A stretch of 63,959 nucleotides of DNA, from the NCBI RefSeq assembly GCF_003710905.1, contig NZ_RHHV01000029.1, forward strand, positions 1 to 63,959, in the 5' to 3' direction. The notes under the pieces were generated by a model. It saw only the letters and a list, made by a program, of their open reading frames with translations. It was not told where the DNA came from and ran no database searches. The translations under genes were made by a program, and so were the position numbers. Position 1 is the stretch's first letter; the number at the start of each line of letters is the position of its first letter. This DNA comes from Brevibacillus parabrevis. GTDB taxonomy: Bacteria; Bacillota; Bacilli; Brevibacillales; Brevibacillaceae. Positions 17,057 to 25,518 of the stretch are shown in pieces.

Positions 17057-17419
17057 TTAGAATTGCAGACCAGCTTCACGAGCTGCTTCTGCCAGTGCTT
17101 TAATACGTCCATGATAGATGTAACCACCGCGGTCAAAAATCACTTCAGTCGCACCTTTTTCTTGTGCACGCTTAGCGATCAGTGTGCCAACAGCTGTAGC
17201 AGCTTCCACGTTAGCGCCATTTTTCAGGCCCAGCTCTTTATCCAAAGAAGATGCAGATGCCAGTGTTACGCCAGTTGCATCATCAATCAGTTGAGCGTAG
17301 ATGTGCTTAGAAGAACGGAATACGTTCAGACGTGGGCGAATGGCAGTACCAATCACACGTTTGCGGATACGCAGGTGACGTTTTTTCCGAGCTTTGTTTT
17401 TATCAGCTTTCGTAAACAT
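17057..17419 (-). CDS. rplR: 50S ribosomal protein L18 (uL18)
   Basis: 120 aa, with RPRLNVFRSSKHIYAQLIDD and the end ALAEAAREAGLQF. Binds 5S rRNA with L5 in the central protuberance. 18 bp upstream of rpsE. Confidence 0.98.
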   Translation of the reverse strand: MFTKADKNKARKKRHLRIRKRVIGTAIRPRLNVFRSSKHIYAQLIDDATGVTLASASSLDKELGLKNGANVEAATAVGTLIAKRAQEKGATEVIFDRGGYIYHGRIKALAEAAREAGLQF

Positions 17420-17451
17420 TAAGCGGCCTCCTTTCTCATGAAGCTAGAAGC

Positions 17452-17988
17452 TTATTTACCTTTTTTACCTTCTTTACGACGAACCACTTCATCACTGTAC
17501 TTAATACCTTTACCTTTGTAAGGCTCGGGTTTACGCAGCGAACGAATTTCAGCAGCAACTTGACCTACGCGCTCTTTGTTGATGCCTTTAACCACCAGAG
17601 TGGTTTGGTTTGGTACATCGATTTCGATACCCGCTTCTGGAGTAACTTCCACTGGGTGGGAGAAACCAAGAGAAAGAGTAACGCCGTTGCCAGTTTTGGC
17701 AGCACGGTAACCTACACCGACCAGTTCCAAGGTACGAGTGAAGCCTTCGGATACGCCTTTTACCATGTTGGCAACAAGCGCACGAGTTGTACCGTGCAGG
17801 GAACGGTGAAGTTTGTTATCGCTTGGACGCTCTACTACTACTTCGTTTTCAGCGATGTTGATTTTAATATCTTCATGGAAGTTACGAACGAGTTGACCCT
17901 TAGGGCCCTTTACCGTCAGCTCAGTTCCGTTCAGAGTGAGGGTAACGCCTGCAGGTACCACGATCGGTTTTCTACCGACACGAGACAT
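17452..17988 (-). CDS. rplF: 50S ribosomal protein L6 (uL6)
   Basis: 178 aa from the ATG at 17988 (MSRVGRKPIVVPAGV), 6 nt after AGGAGGTG. The C-terminal KPEPYKGKGIKYSDEVVRRKEGKKGK is the family signature. Located near the sarcin-ricin loop and GTPase centre. Confidence 0.98.
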   Translation of the reverse strand: MSRVGRKPIVVPAGVTLTLNGTELTVKGPKGQLVRNFHEDIKINIAENEVVVERPSDNKLHRSLHGTTRALVANMVKGVSEGFTRTLELVGVGYRAAKTGNGVTLSLGFSHPVEVTPEAGIEIDVPNQTTLVVKGINKERVGQVAAEIRSLRKPEPYKGKGIKYSDEVVRRKEGKKGK

Positions 17989-18023
17989 GTGGTGCACCTC
18001 CTGTGCTTTTTACATTCTGTTGA

Positions 18024-18422
18024 TTACCAAACGTATGCAAGAACTTCTCCACCAACATGAGCTTGACGAGCTTGCTTGTCAGTCATAACGCCAGTGGATG
18101 TAGAGATGATCGCGCAACCGAGGCCACCCAAAACCTTAGGTACTTCATTGTTTTTTGCATAAACACGAAGTCCTGGTTTGGAGATACGTTTCAGACCTGT
18201 GATGACGCGCTCGTTGTTCGCACCATATTTCAGGAATACGCGGATGATTCCTTGTTTGTTGTCTTCAACAAACTCCGCATCGCGGATGAAGCCTTCTTCT
18301 TTCAGAATGCGCGCGATTTCCTTCTTGATGGTGGACGCCGGGATTTCCACTTTCTCGTGGCGAACCATGTTGGCGTTACGAATACGTGTCAACATATCTG
18401 CGATTGGATCAGTCATAACCAT
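18024..18422 (-). CDS. rpsH: 30S ribosomal protein S8 (uS8)
   Basis: 132 aa: MVMTDPIADMLTRIRNANMV at the start and GGEVLAYVW at the end. S8 binds the central domain of 16S rRNA; in E. coli it represses the spc operon, and whether that holds here is unknown. AAGGAGGT precedes the ATG. Confidence 0.98.
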   Translation of the reverse strand: MVMTDPIADMLTRIRNANMVRHEKVEIPASTIKKEIARILKEEGFIRDAEFVEDNKQGIIRVFLKYGANNERVITGLKRISKPGLRVYAKNNEVPKVLGGLGCAIISTSTGVMTDKQARQAHVGGEVLAYVW

Positions 18423-18449
18423 GAGAGAAAACCTCCTTCCCGTTTCAAA

Positions 18450-18635
18450 TTACCAGCTTGCTTTTTTCACGCCTGGAATTTGACCTTTATAAGCAAGTTC
18501 ACGGAAGCAAATACGGCAGAGTTTGAATTTGCGCAATACGGAGTGAGGACGTCCGCAACGCTCGCAACGAGTGTACGCGCGTACTGCAAACTTCGGCTGC
18601 CGCTGTTGCTTGATGATCATAGATTTCTTTGCCAC
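18450..18635 (-). CDS. rpsN: 30S ribosomal protein S14, zinc-binding type (uS14)
   Basis: 61 aa, the short zinc-dependent form, with two CxxC pairs (RCERCGR and CRICFRE). It begins AKKSMIIKQQ. The longer, zinc-free paralogue that some Bacillus carry elsewhere is not in this window. Confidence 0.98.
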   Translation of the reverse strand: MAKKSMIIKQQRQPKFAVRAYTRCERCGRPHSVLRKFKLCRICFRELAYKGQIPGVKKASW

Positions 18636-18659
18636 ATTCTTCCCTCCTTACGAGTGGGT

Positions 18660-19202
18660 TTATTTACGGAATGGCATACCCATTTGAGTCAGCAACTCAC
18701 GAGCTTCCTCATCCGTTTTCGCGGAAGTAACAATTACGATGTCCATACCGCGAACTTTGTCGATTTTATCGTACTCGATCTCAGGGAAGATCAGTTGTTC
18801 CTTCAGACCAAGTGTGTAGTTACCGCGACCGTCAAATGCCTTGGAAGAAATTCCACGGAAGTCACGAACACGCGGGAGAGATACGTTCATCAATTTGTCG
18901 AGGAAGTGGTACATACGCTCGCCGCGCAGGGTAACCTTCGCACCGATCGGCATACCTTCACGCAATTTGAAGCCAGCGATGGACTTCTTAGCGCGAGTTA
19001 CTACAGGCTTTTGACCAGCGATAATTTGCAGGTCTTCAACCGCAGTATCCAAGGATTTAGCGTTGCCTACCGCTTCGCCAACACCCATATTGATGATGAT
19101 CTTTTCTACTTTCGGCACTTGCATGATGGAAGTGTAGTTGAACTTGCTCATCAAACCAGGCACGATTTCGTTAGTGTACTTTTCTTTCAATCTTGTTGCC
19201 AT
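18660..19202 (-). CDS. rplE: 50S ribosomal protein L5 (uL5)
   Basis: 180 aa, with VEKIIINMGVGEAVGNAK and the late DIVIVTSAKTDEEARELL. Binds 5S rRNA and forms the B1b bridge with S13. 24 bp before rpsN. Confidence 0.98.
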   Translation of the reverse strand: MATRLKEKYTNEIVPGLMSKFNYTSIMQVPKVEKIIINMGVGEAVGNAKSLDTAVEDLQIIAGQKPVVTRAKKSIAGFKLREGMPIGAKVTLRGERMYHFLDKLMNVSLPRVRDFRGISSKAFDGRGNYTLGLKEQLIFPEIEYDKIDKVRGMDIVIVTSAKTDEEARELLTQMGMPFRK

Positions 19203-19228
19203 CTAGGATATCCTCCTTTCCAACCTGA

Positions 19229-19543
19229 CTACTTGTCGAGTACTTCGCCAGACTTTTTCGCATACCGTACTTTCTTACCGTTATCCAAAACTTTGTAACC
19301 GATGCGAGTAGCTTTTCCGGACTTCGGATCGATCAAAGATACGTTGGAAACGTGAATCGCTGCTTCTTGAGTCACAATGCCACCTTGCGGGTTAGCTTGG
19401 GACGGACGGCTGTGTTTCTTCACGAGGTTGATACCTTCAACCAGTACGCGTTCTTTCTTCGGATAAGCAGCGAGAACGCGACCTTTTTTGCCTTTATCTT
19501 TGCCCGCAATTACGATAACAGTGTCGCCTTTTTTAACGTGCAT
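19229..19543 (-). CDS. rplX: 50S ribosomal protein L24 (uL24)
   Basis: 104 aa from the ATG at 19543 (MHVKKGDTVIVIAGKDKGK), which has AGGAGGTG 9 nt upstream; the in-frame extension to 19555 starts inside that site. KOW domain; assembly initiator at the tunnel exit. Confidence 0.97.
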   Translation of the reverse strand: MHVKKGDTVIVIAGKDKGKKGRVLAAYPKKERVLVEGINLVKKHSRPSQANPQGGIVTQEAAIHVSNVSLIDPKSGKATRIGYKVLDNGKKVRYAKKSGEVLDK

Positions 19544-19592
19544 CGCTTGGTGCACCTCCTATCGAACAAACTGCCTGAGTTTTTCCGTTCAA

Positions 19593-19961
19593 TTAGATAA
19601 CCTCTGGAGCCAGAGAGATGATCTTCATGAAATCTTTGTCGCGGAGCTCACGAGCTACTGGTCCAAAGATACGAGTACCACGTGGGGACTTATCTTCTTT
19701 GATGACTACAGCTGCATTTTCATCAAAACGAATGTAAGAACCATCTTGACGACGAACGCCACTTACAGTACGAACTACAACTGCTTTAACTACTTGACCT
19801 TTCTTGACAACGCCGCCGGGTGTAGCGGATTTTACGGAGCACACGATAACATCACCGATGTTCGCCGTTTTGCGACCGGAACCACCCAGAACCTTGATGC
19901 ACATGAGTTCCTTTGCACCGGAGTTGTCAGCAACAGCCAATCTCGTCTGAGTTTGGATCAT
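19593..19961 (-). CDS. rplN: 50S ribosomal protein L14 (uL14)
   Basis: 122 aa, with MIQTQTRLAVADNSGAKELM and EDKSPRGTRIFGPVARELR. Sits at the subunit interface near L19. First gene of the second half of the spc operon; 49 bp to rplX. Confidence 0.98.
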   Translation of the reverse strand: MIQTQTRLAVADNSGAKELMCIKVLGGSGRKTANIGDVIVCSVKSATPGGVVKKGQVVKAVVVRTVSGVRRQDGSYIRFDENAAVVIKEDKSPRGTRIFGPVARELRDKDFMKIISLAPEVI

Positions 19962-20002
19962 TTACTGTTCCTCCTTTCGGATTTGATATCCGAAAATCTG
20001 AC

Positions 20003-20269
20003 TTATACGATTACTGCCTCTTCGACGATACGTACCAAACGGAAACGTTTATCTTTGGACAAAGGACGAGTTTCCATCAATTCTACGATGTCGCCCACTT
20101 TTGCCGTGTTGTTCTCGTCGTGAGCCTTGAACTTTTTGGAGTATTTCACGCGTTTGCCGTACAACGGGTGTGTCTTGTAAGTTTCAACAAGCACAACAAT
20201 GGTTTTATCCATTTTGTCGGAAACAACGCGACCTACAACGGATCGACGCATATTGCGTTCTGCGGTCAT
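20003..20269 (-). CDS. rpsQ: 30S ribosomal protein S17 (uS17)
   Basis: 88 aa with the OB-fold segment GRVVSDKMDKTIVVLVETYK and the pair FKAHDENN / GDIVELMETRPLSKDKR. Primary 16S 5'-domain binder. AAGGAGG upstream. Confidence 0.98.
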   Translation of the reverse strand: MTAERNMRRSVVGRVVSDKMDKTIVVLVETYKTHPLYGKRVKYSKKFKAHDENNTAKVGDIVELMETRPLSKDKRFRLVRIVEEAVIV

Positions 20270-20291
20270 CGTTCAAACCTCCTTCCTTTAA

Positions 20292-20489
20292 TTAGCCGAT
20301 TCCCAATTCTCTCTGGCGCAGGATGGTTTTCGCACGAGCAATATCCTTACGCACTTGTTTAATGCGAGATGTGGTTTCGAGTTGACCCGTAGCCAACTGG
20401 AAACGAAGGTTGAACAACTCTTCTTTCAAAGAAGCGACGTTTTGTTCGATCTCGGCAGTGGTCAAATTACGGAACTCATTAGCCTTCAT
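20292..20489 (-). CDS. rpmC: 50S ribosomal protein L29 (uL29)
   Basis: 65 aa from the ATG at 20489 (MKANEFRNLTTAEIEQN). The start lies inside the last codons of rplP (11-bp overlap), with GGTGGTG upstream, so translation is coupled. All-helical protein near the tunnel exit. Confidence 0.97.
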   Translation of the reverse strand: MKANEFRNLTTAEIEQNVASLKEELFNLRFQLATGQLETTSRIKQVRKDIARAKTILRQRELGIG

Positions 20490-20913
20490 GTGCGTCACCA
20501 CCCACTTCTTCACGCTTCACGAATTTGCACTTGATAGGCAGCTTGTGCATAGCAAGGCGCATAGCTTCGCGAGCGACTTCTTCAGGTACGCCAGCAAGTT
20601 CAAACATGATCTTGCCTGGCTTCACTACCGCTACCCATTTCTCAGGAGAACCTTTACCGGAACCCATCCGTACTTCGAGCGGTTTTTGTGTAATTGGCTT
20701 GTCAGGGAAGATTTTAATCCATACTTTACCGCCACGTTTGATGTAACGAGTCATCGCGATACGAGCAGCCTCGATCTGACGGTTAGTTACCCAAGATGGC
20801 TCCATTGCTTGCAATCCGTATTCACCGAACGCAACAGTAGTACCGCCTTTTGCGTTACCAGCCATTTTCCCGCGGTGTTGTTTACGGTGTTTCACGCGTT
20901 TTGGCGTCAACAT
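20479..20913 (-). CDS. rplP: 50S ribosomal protein L16 (uL16)
   Basis: 144 aa, with KRVKHRKQHRGKMAGNAKGG and the GSGKGSPEKWVAVVKPGKIMFE loop reaching the A-site tRNA. Starts 2 bp after rpsC, overlaps rpmC. Confidence 0.98.
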   Translation of the reverse strand: MLTPKRVKHRKQHRGKMAGNAKGGTTVAFGEYGLQAMEPSWVTNRQIEAARIAMTRYIKRGGKVWIKIFPDKPITQKPLEVRMGSGKGSPEKWVAVVKPGKIMFELAGVPEEVAREAMRLAMHKLPIKCKFVKREEVGGDAHEG

Positions 20914-20915
20914 GA

Positions 20916-21578
20916 TTACTTGCCTCCTTCCTCAGTAGCGACGTTCTTTCTCGCTGGAAGGACTTCTCCACGATAGATCCATACTTTTACACCGATACGA
21001 CCATAAGTGGTATGTGCTTCAGCAGTACCGTAGTCGATGTCAGCACGCAGCGTATGGAGCGGAACAGTACCTTCGCTGTAACCTTCAGAACGTGCGATGT
21101 CCGCGCCGCCAAGACGACCGCTTACCAAAGTTTTGATACCTTTTGCACCAGCGCGCAGCGTACGAGTGATCGATTGCTTTTGCGCACGGCGGAAGGAAAT
21201 GCGGTTTTCCAGTTGACGTGCGATATTTTCAGCTACCAGAGTAGCATCCAGATCCGGACGTTTTACTTCGTTGATATTGATATGAACGCGTTTGCCAGTC
21301 AGATCAGTCAAGGATTTGCGCAGAGTTTCAACCTCAGCTCCACCTTTACCAATTACCATACCAGGCTTAGCGGTGTGAATCGTAACGTTCACGCGATTAG
21401 CTGCGCGTTCGATTTCGATAGTGGATACAGCAGCGTCTTTCAGACGCCCTTTTACAAACTTGCGGATTTTCAAGTCTTCGTGCAACAGAGTTGCGAAGTC
21501 CTTGTCAGCGTACCATTTGGACTCCCAGTCACGAATGACACCGATCCGAAGTCCTACCGGGCTTACCTTTTGACCCAC
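20916..21578 (-). CDS. rpsC: 30S ribosomal protein S3 (uS3)
   Basis: 220 aa. Begins GQKVSPVGLRIGVIRDWESK; the KH domain GXXG loop reads VIGKGGAEVE. Part of the mRNA entry tunnel helicase. 13 bp after rplV. Confidence 0.98.
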   Translation of the reverse strand: MGQKVSPVGLRIGVIRDWESKWYADKDFATLLHEDLKIRKFVKGRLKDAAVSTIEIERAANRVNVTIHTAKPGMVIGKGGAEVETLRKSLTDLTGKRVHININEVKRPDLDATLVAENIARQLENRISFRRAQKQSITRTLRAGAKGIKTLVSGRLGGADIARSEGYSEGTVPLHTLRADIDYGTAEAHTTYGRIGVKVWIYRGEVLPARKNVATEEGGK

Positions 21579-21591
21579 ACGTAATCCCTCC

Positions 21592-21924
21592 TTATTTCTC
21601 GTTTAGTACCACTGTGATGTGGCTTGTGCGTTTATGGATGCGGCTTGCGCGACCCATAGCGCGCGGACGGAAACGCTTCAACGTAGGACCTTGGTCTACG
21701 AAGATTTTGCTCACTACGAGGCTGTTTGGATCCATTTCGTAGTTGTGCTCAGCGTTTGCAATAGCCGACTTCAGGAGCTTTTCAACAACCGGAGAAGCTG
21801 CTTTTGGCGTGTGTTTCAGGATCGCCAACGCTTCACCTACTTGCTTGCCTCTGATCAAGTCAACAACCAGGCGGACTTTACGAGACGCGATGCGAATATT
21901 GCGAGCAACTGCTTTAGCTTCCAT
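21592..21924 (-). CDS. rplV: 50S ribosomal protein L22 (uL22)
   Basis: 110 aa, with RIASRKVRLVVDLIRGK and the C-terminal hairpin GPTLKRFRPRAMGRASRIHK lining the exit tunnel, where macrolide-resistance changes occur; nothing unusual is seen in it. Confidence 0.98.
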   Translation of the reverse strand: MEAKAVARNIRIASRKVRLVVDLIRGKQVGEALAILKHTPKAASPVVEKLLKSAIANAEHNYEMDPNSLVVSKIFVDQGPTLKRFRPRAMGRASRIHKRTSHITVVLNEK

Positions 21925-21953
21925 CTTTGTACCTCCTCTCTGTCAAGAGAAAT

Positions 21954-22235
21954 TTAGCGCTTCTTGGATTTCTTGTCGTTGTCGACGTGACCCTTGAAGG
22001 TACGAGTTGGTGCGAATTCACCCAATTTATGACCAACCATGTCTTCCGATACGTATACTGGTACATGTTTGCGGCCATCGTATACTGCAAACGTGTGTCC
22101 TACGAACTCAGGGAAGATGGTGGAACGGCGAGACCAAGTTTTGATCACGCGTTTCTCGTTCTTTTCATTTTGCTCGTCAACTTTTTTCATCAAGTGGTCA
22201 TCCACGAAAGGACCCTTTTTTAAGCTACGTCCCAT
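21954..22235 (-). CDS. rpsS: 30S ribosomal protein S19 (uS19)
   Basis: 93 aa from the ATG at 22235 (MGRSLKKGPFVDDHLMKKVD) with GGGAGGTT 5 nt upstream. Ends GHVDNDKKSKKR. Head protein next to S13. Confidence 0.98.
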   Translation of the reverse strand: MGRSLKKGPFVDDHLMKKVDEQNEKNEKRVIKTWSRRSTIFPEFVGHTFAVYDGRKHVPVYVSEDMVGHKLGEFAPTRTFKGHVDNDKKSKKR

Positions 22236-22283
22236 TAGTGAACCTCCCTTCGCCAAAGGCGTTCGGTATTATATCAGCCTACC

Positions 22284-23114
22284 TTATTTCTTGCGGCGGC
22301 GGATGATGTATTGGTCGGACTTGTTCTTCTTCTTGCGAGTCTTGAGACCCAGGGTTGGTTTACCCCAAGGAGTAACAGGTGCTTTACGACCGATTGGAGC
22401 GCGACCTTCACCACCACCGTGCGGGTGATCGTTAGGGTTCATTACGCTACCGCGTACAGTTGGACGGATACCCAACCAGCGGGAACGTCCTGCTTTACCG
22501 ATGTTCAGCAGTTCGTGATCCAGGTTACCTACTTGACCGATGGTAGCGCGGCATACGTTATGGATGCGGCGAGTTTCACCGGAAGACAGGCGAACGATTA
22601 CGAACTCACCATCACGACCGAGCAGTTGAGCAGAAGCACCAGCTGCACGCACCAGTTGTCCACCTTTACCAGGTTTCAACTCGATGTTGTGGATGGTAGT
22701 ACCTACCGGGATTTTCTCCAGTGGCAGCGCGTTACCGATTTTGATGTCGGCATCTGCTCCGGATACGATCTCGTCGCCCACTTTCAGGTTGTGTGGAGCG
22801 AGGATGTAACGTTTTTCACCGTCAACATAGTTGATCAGCGCGATGTTAGCGGAACGGTTTGGATCGTACTCGATAGTAGCTACGCGACCTACGATACCAT
22901 CTTTGTTACGCTTGAAGTCGATAATACGGTATTTACGTTTATGACCGCCACCTTGATGACGAACGGTAATTCTACCTTGGTTGTTGCGACCAGCTTTTTT
23001 GCTGAGAGGCGCCAACAAGGATTTTTCGGGAGTCGATGTGGTGATCTCCTCGAAAGTAGAAACCGTCATTTGGCGACGACCAGGAGAAGTCGGTTTAAAC
23101 TTTTTGATACCCAT
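22284..23114 (-). CDS. rplB: 50S ribosomal protein L2 (uL2)
   Basis: 276 aa. The conserved peptidyl-transferase-proximal segment VRGSVMNPNDHPHGGGEGRAP is present, with the essential His in DHPHGGG. 32 bp after rplW. Confidence 0.98.
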   Translation of the reverse strand: MGIKKFKPTSPGRRQMTVSTFEEITTSTPEKSLLAPLSKKAGRNNQGRITVRHQGGGHKRKYRIIDFKRNKDGIVGRVATIEYDPNRSANIALINYVDGEKRYILAPHNLKVGDEIVSGADADIKIGNALPLEKIPVGTTIHNIELKPGKGGQLVRAAGASAQLLGRDGEFVIVRLSSGETRRIHNVCRATIGQVGNLDHELLNIGKAGRSRWLGIRPTVRGSVMNPNDHPHGGGEGRAPIGRKAPVTPWGKPTLGLKTRKKKNKSDQYIIRRRKK

Positions 23115-23146
23115 GTTATTACCCTCCTTTTCGGTAGTCGTCGAGG

Positions 23147-23437
23147 TTATACTCCCTCGTAGAAGGCCAATTCTTTGCTGTCATCAGTCAGCTTAACGAT
23201 TGCTTTCTTCCACTCGGATGTGTAACCGGAGTATTTTCCGTAGCGTTTTGGTTTCGCAGGAACACGAACAGTGTTTACTGCTTCTACTTTTACGCCAAAT
23301 ACTTTTTCAACAGCTTGCTTGATTTCTGTTTTGTTAGCTTTGAGAGGTACTTCGAAAACGTACTTCTTCTCAGCCATCATGTCAGTGGTGCGCTCGGTAA
23401 TGACAGGGCGTTTAAGGACATCATGAAGGCTCTTCAT
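23147..23437 (-). CDS. rplW: 50S ribosomal protein L23 (uL23)
   Basis: 96 aa, with LKRPVITERTTDMMAEKKYVF and KRYGKYSGYTSEWKKAIV. Docking site for trigger factor and SRP at the tunnel exit. Its ATG overlaps the rplD stop (TAATG). Confidence 0.98.
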   Translation of the reverse strand: MKSLHDVLKRPVITERTTDMMAEKKYVFEVPLKANKTEIKQAVEKVFGVKVEAVNTVRVPAKPKRYGKYSGYTSEWKKAIVKLTDDSKELAFYEGV

Positions 23438-24060
23438 TATGCGAGCACCTCCTCTACTTTCGCAACCGCTTCTTTCGTCACGATTACTTTGTCATGCGCT
23501 ACCAGATCCAGAACGTTAATGCCTGCAGCATCTACGAATTTGGCACCTGGGATGTTACGGGAAGAGAGAGCTACGTTTTGATCGTACTCGGAAGTCACGA
23601 TCAGAACTTTGCGATCTGCTTTCAAGCTGTTCAGAACAGCTGTCATTTCCTTGGTTTTAGGAGCTGCGAAGTTCAGAGCTTCCAGAACCAGGAGTTCGTT
23701 GTTTTGTACTTTCGCGGACAGTGCGGATTTCAGAGCCAAACGGCGAACTTTACGGTTCAGTTTGTAACCGTATTTGCGCGGAGTTGGACCGAATACAACA
23801 CCGCCACCTTTCCATTGCGGAGAGCGAATGGAACCTTGGCGTGCGCGACCTGTACCTTTTTGGCGCCATGGCTTGCGGCCACCACCACGTACTTCAGAGC
23901 GGTTCTTTACATCGTGTGTTCCTTGACGTTGGGATGCTTGTTGCATCACGATCGCATCGTACAGAACAGCGTTGTTAGGCTCAATCCCGAACACGCTATC
24001 TGCTAATTCGATTTCGCCAACTTGAGAACCAGTTTGGTTATAAAGAGCTACTTTCGGCAT
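23437..24060 (-). CDS. rplD: 50S ribosomal protein L4 (uL4)
   Basis: 207 aa, with the tunnel loop KPWRQKGTGRARQGSIRSPQW. In E. coli L4 represses the S10 operon through its leader RNA; the leader seen before rpsJ here makes that question worth asking, though no such mechanism is established for Bacillota as far as I know. Confidence 0.98.
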   Translation of the reverse strand: MPKVALYNQTGSQVGEIELADSVFGIEPNNAVLYDAIVMQQASQRQGTHDVKNRSEVRGGGRKPWRQKGTGRARQGSIRSPQWKGGGVVFGPTPRKYGYKLNRKVRRLALKSALSAKVQNNELLVLEALNFAAPKTKEMTAVLNSLKADRKVLIVTSEYDQNVALSSRNIPGAKFVDAAGINVLDLVAHDKVIVTKEAVAKVEEVLA

Positions 24061-24077
24061 GTCAGTTCCTCCTTTCC

Positions 24078-24716
24078 TTAGTGTTTCTTGACTGCCGTCG
24101 ATACGAGCACGCAGCTGTTTTTCGGACCAGGCACGGAGCCTTTAACGAGAATCAGGTTGCGAGCAGCATCTACTTTAACTACTTCCAGGTTTTGAATGGT
24201 TACGTTGTCGCCACCCATTTGACCTGGCAGGGTTTGACCTTTGAAAACGCGGTTTGGAGCGACAGCACCCATGGAACCAGGACCGCGATGGTAACGCGAA
24301 CCGTGAGCCATAGGACCGCGGGATTGGTTGTGACGTTTGATCGCACCTTGGAAACCTTTACCCTTGGTTACGCCGGATACGTCAACGATTTCTCCCTCGG
24401 CAAAAATGTCTACTTTCAACTCTTGACCAACCTCGTAATCAGCGAGGTTAATTCCGCGAATTTCGCGAACGAAGCGCTTAGGAGCAGTGTTAGCTTTTGC
24501 TGCATGGCCTTTTTCCGGCTTGTTAGCGCGCTGTTCTTTTTTGTCTTCGAAGCCGATTTGGATCGCTTCGTAGCCGTCGTTCTCCACGTCTTTCTTTTGA
24601 AGAACCACGTTAGAACCTGCTTCGATAACCGTTACAGCGATCGCTGTTCCGTTTGGACCAAAAACTTGAGTCATTCCAAGTTTTTTCCCTAAGATTCCTT
24701 TGGTCATTTGTGCCAC
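24078..24716 (-). CDS. rplC: 50S ribosomal protein L3 (uL3)
   Basis: 212 aa, starting TKGILGKKLGMTQVFGPNG and containing the peptidyl-transferase loop HGSRYHRGPGSMGAV. The 141-bp gap to rpsJ is the largest inside the S10 cluster and contains a CCCC...TGGGG hairpin around 24760-24785. Confidence 0.98.
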   Translation of the reverse strand: MAQMTKGILGKKLGMTQVFGPNGTAIAVTVIEAGSNVVLQKKDVENDGYEAIQIGFEDKKEQRANKPEKGHAAKANTAPKRFVREIRGINLADYEVGQELKVDIFAEGEIVDVSGVTKGKGFQGAIKRHNQSRGPMAHGSRYHRGPGSMGAVAPNRVFKGQTLPGQMGGDNVTIQNLEVVKVDAARNLILVKGSVPGPKNSCVLVSTAVKKH

Positions 24717-24857
24717 CTCCTGTGCTTATTTCAGTAAAACGTTTTTTATGTTGTATCAAGTCCCCATCGATGCGCAGGGGTGCCATTTTAAGGGTTTGTT
24801 GCTTGGTATAACACGCTTATCAAGACAACGTCTGCGCGTGTATCGCTTTTTGGGACC

Positions 24858-25166
24858 TTACAGTTTGATCTCGATATCTACACCAGACGGCAGATCCAGA
24901 CGCATCAAAGCATCTACTGTTTGTGGTGTAGGGTTCAAGATGTCGATCAAACGCTTGTGAGTACGCATCTCGAATTGCTCACGAGAATCTTTGTACTTAT
25001 GCACCGCACGCAGGATCGTATAAACTGCTTTCTCGGTAGGAAGCGGAATTGGACCGGATACGTTTGCACCGGAACGCTTCGCTGTGTCCACGATTTTCTC
25101 CGCGGATTGATCGAGGATTTTGTGATCATACGCCTTCAAACGAATACGAATCTTTTGCTTTGCCAT
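24858..25166 (-). CDS. rpsJ: 30S ribosomal protein S10 (uS10, NusE)
   Basis: 102 aa from the ATG at 25166 (MAKQKIRIRLKAYDHKILDQ), with AAGGAGGG upstream; the extension to 25190 contains that site. Besides its ribosomal place, S10 acts as NusE in antitermination with NusB and NusG. First gene of the S10-spc-alpha cluster. Confidence 0.98.
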   Translation of the reverse strand: MAKQKIRIRLKAYDHKILDQSAEKIVDTAKRSGANVSGPIPLPTEKAVYTILRAVHKYKDSREQFEMRTHKRLIDILNPTPQTVDALMRLDLPSGVDIEIKL

Positions 25167-25190
25167 TTTAGTCCCTCCTTTTTCGCCCAT

Positions 25191-25295
25191 TTATTAAACA
25201 GACATTTCTCCGTGGAAATATCCTGCACCCCGGTCATGGCAAAGGGGCCGGGTGTGTCAGCAACCTCCCACATCATCGCAAGTCCATGACCAACA
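25191..25295 (-). promoter_or_regulatory. structured 5' leader of the S10 operon (candidate)
   Basis: The predicted transcript starts close to 25295, so it would begin near GGTCATGG (25284-25291), which pairs perfectly with CCATGACC (25232-25239). A second helix, CACCCGG with CCGGGGTG (25226-25253, one bulge), shares the CC of the first, so the two may exclude each other. It is followed by a loose stretch and the rpsJ ribosome site. The inverted repeats are visible; a regulatory role is inference. Confidence 0.4.
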
Positions 25296-25301
25296 TTCAA
25301 T

Positions 25302-25330
25302 ATTGTACTAAAAATATTTGGGCTACGCAA
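25302..25330 (-). promoter_or_regulatory. possible sigma-A promoter of the S10 operon
   Basis: TTGCGT (25325-25330) and TACAAT (25302-25307), 17 bp apart on the minus strand. The -10 is good, the -35 weak. It is the best candidate in the 352 bp between rpsJ and the globin gene; the rest of that spacer shows only the leader and the Shine-Dalgarno of the globin gene. Confidence 0.5.
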
Positions 25331-25518
25331 GTGATTTCTTAGTTTCCCGCACATTTTTTTGTACACGCGAGCCTACTGAAAGACTCACCTTGAACATCTT
25401 ACTGATTTCTGAGCAGAAAGGCAAGCGGGATTCCCTGCCAACTCGCCACTGTTCTATCTATAATAGAAAGAACACGTTATACTTAAAGGGATTCGTCATT
25501 GCAAAGGAGGTTATTTGT

